7,953 bases of DNA from the NCBI GenBank assembly GCA_029884515.1, contig JAOUHR010000071.1, forward strand, positions 1-7,953, written 5' to 3'. The position numbers and the translations under genes were made by a program. Below are positions 7,104-7,953 of this stretch, one piece after another. Each line of letters begins with the position of its first letter. Position 1 is the stretch's first letter. The DNA is from Gemmatimonadota bacterium (GTDB lineage: Bacteria > Gemmatimonadota > Gemmatimonadetes > Gemmatimonadales > Gemmatimonadaceae). A model generated the notes under the pieces. That model worked only from the letters and a program-made list of their open reading frames with translations. It did not search any database and was not told where the DNA came from.

Positions 7104-7953
7104 TCACTCCACCAGGGTCTGCGACTGCTCGCGCTGGTATTGCGCGAGATAGTAGAAGGAGGCGATCGCCTTCCCCGTGGAGCCCGAACCCTTCCATCCG
7201 CCGAACGGCTGGTAGCCGGGCCAGGCGCCGGTGGTCGCCCCCTGCGGGCGGTTGGCGTAGAGCACCCCCGCCTCGATGTGATCGAAGAACCACTGCACCT
7301 CGTCCGCGCTCCCGTACACGCCGGCCGTGAGCCCGAGCGTGGAGGCGTTGGCGAGGCGCATCGCCTCGTCGTTCGACTGCACGCGGTGCATCATGAGGAT
7401 CGGGAGGAACATCTCCTCGTGCCAGAGCGCGTGGTCGAGCGGCGACTCGGCCAGCGTGGGCGCGACGAACTGCCCCGCACCGAGCCCGCCCGCCGTGAGC
7501 TGCGCACCGCCGAAGAGCACCTGCGACCCGCCCTCACGCAGCTGTTTCGCGTAGCGCGCGTAGTCGTGGTAGCCCTTCTCCGGCGTCACCGGCCCGAGGT
7601 AGGTCTCCTTCTTGGCGGGGTCGCCGATCACGAGGGTGGCCACCTGCTCGCGCAACCGCTGCACGAGGTCCGGCGCGACCTGCTCGTGCACGTAGAGCCG
7701 CGAGAGCGCCGAGCACTTCTGCCCGCCCATGCCGTACGCCGAGCGGATGATGCCGGTCACGGCGCGATCGAGGTCGGCGTGCGCGGTCACGATGCAGGCG
7801 TTCTTGCCGCCCATCTCCGCGATGCAGGGGCGCGGATACCGGCCGGTCGCCATCAGGCGACCGAGGCGCATGCCGACGTCCACCGACCCGGTGAAGGTGA
7901 CGCCTGCGAGGCTCGGATGCTCGGCGATCGCGTCGCCGATCTCGCGCGCCGAG
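7104..7953 (-). CDS. Aldehyde dehydrogenase, pyrroline-5-carboxylate/glutamate-semialdehyde-like (C-terminal part)
   Basis: The gene enters from the right edge; 282 residues of its C-terminal half are seen and the N-terminal half lies outside. The frame is open to the edge, so the GTG at 7883 is not the start. In order: GVTFTGSVDVG (NAD-binding turn), IAEMGGKN with the general-base glutamate (fragment residue 46), GMGGQKCSALSRL with catalytic cysteine (fragment residue 80, codon 7713-7715), HEEMFLPIL near the cofactor, and YQPFGGWKGSGSTGKA near the C terminus. GQKCSA-SRL and QPFGGWK place it nearest the P5C dehydrogenase (RocA/PutA) group. The usual EEIFGP motif reads EEMFLP, with Leu for Gly. 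It would oxidise a semialdehyde to its acid with NAD(P)+. As first gene of the visible operon, next to a CoA-transferase, it likely makes the acid that is then activated. Glutarate, succinate or glutamate semialdehyde are all possible substrates. Confidence 0.9.
   Translation of the reverse strand, partial: SAREIGDAIAEHPSLAGVTFTGSVDVGMRLGRLMATGRYPRPCIAEMGGKNACIVTAHADLDRAVTGIIRSAYGMGGQKCSALSRLYVHEQVAPDLVQRLREQVATLVIGDPAKKETYLGPVTPEKGYHDYARYAKQLREGGSQVLFGGAQLTAGGLGAGQFVAPTLAESPLDHALWHEEMFLPILMMHRVQSNDEAMRLANASTLGLTAGVYGSADEVQWFFDHIEAGVLYANRPQGATTGAWPGYQPFGGWKGSGSTGKAIASFYYLAQYQREQSQTLVE
7107..7110 (-). promoter_or_regulatory. Shine-Dalgarno for the CatI-like gene
   Basis: Reads GGAG on the minus strand, directly before the TGA of the aldehyde dehydrogenase and 10 bases before the GTG at 7096. 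It supports the GTG as the true start; there is no in-frame ATG near it. Confidence 0.55.

Overview
The window is a dense, high-GC stretch (roughly 70% GC by eye) in which every gene I can support lies on the minus strand, so transcription runs from position 7953 towards position 1. It holds seven protein genes, two of them cut by the window edges. No RNA gene, mobile element, CRISPR array or long non-coding stretch is visible. The host is a high-GC bacterium. A secreted protein built from carboxypeptidase-regulatory-like (CarboxypepD_reg) folds, with a signal peptide ending in Asp-Ala-Gln, makes Gemmatimonadota my best guess, but this is inferred from gene style and not from a marker gene.

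In transcription order the genes are: (1) the C-terminal half of an aldehyde dehydrogenase related to the pyrroline-5-carboxylate/glutamate-semialdehyde group; (2 and 3) the alpha and beta subunits of a class I CoA-transferase very close to CatI/CatJ, overlapping by 4 bases (ATGA); (4) a class III PLP-dependent aminotransferase of the 4-aminobutyrate/omega-amino-acid type; (5) a full trimethylamine-dehydrogenase-family flavoprotein with an FMN-cysteine, a 4Fe-4S cluster and an ADP-binding domain; (6) a secreted or periplasmic protein with three beta-sandwich regulatory domains; (7) after an 82-base gap, the start of an FAD-dependent oxidoreductase of the sarcosine/dimethylglycine dehydrogenase family. 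Gaps between genes 1 to 6 run from a 4-base overlap to 27 bases, so they read as one operon. Gene 7 probably belongs to it or follows it closely.

The enzymes suggest catabolism of an amine or amino acid. The flavoprotein would oxidise an amine to an aldehyde (or remove an N-alkyl group), the aminotransferase would turn an omega-amino acid into a semialdehyde, the aldehyde dehydrogenase would make the acid, and the CoA-transferase would activate the acid to its thioester. Both flavoproteins come from families that usually pass electrons to electron-transfer flavoprotein. The most interesting point is the active site of the trimethylamine-dehydrogenase homologue: cofactor and catalytic residues are kept, but two of the three aromatic residues that hold trimethylamine are replaced by acidic ones (Glu61, Asp353). 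This points to a different, probably more highly charged, amine substrate. The substrate of the whole pathway cannot be settled from this sequence.
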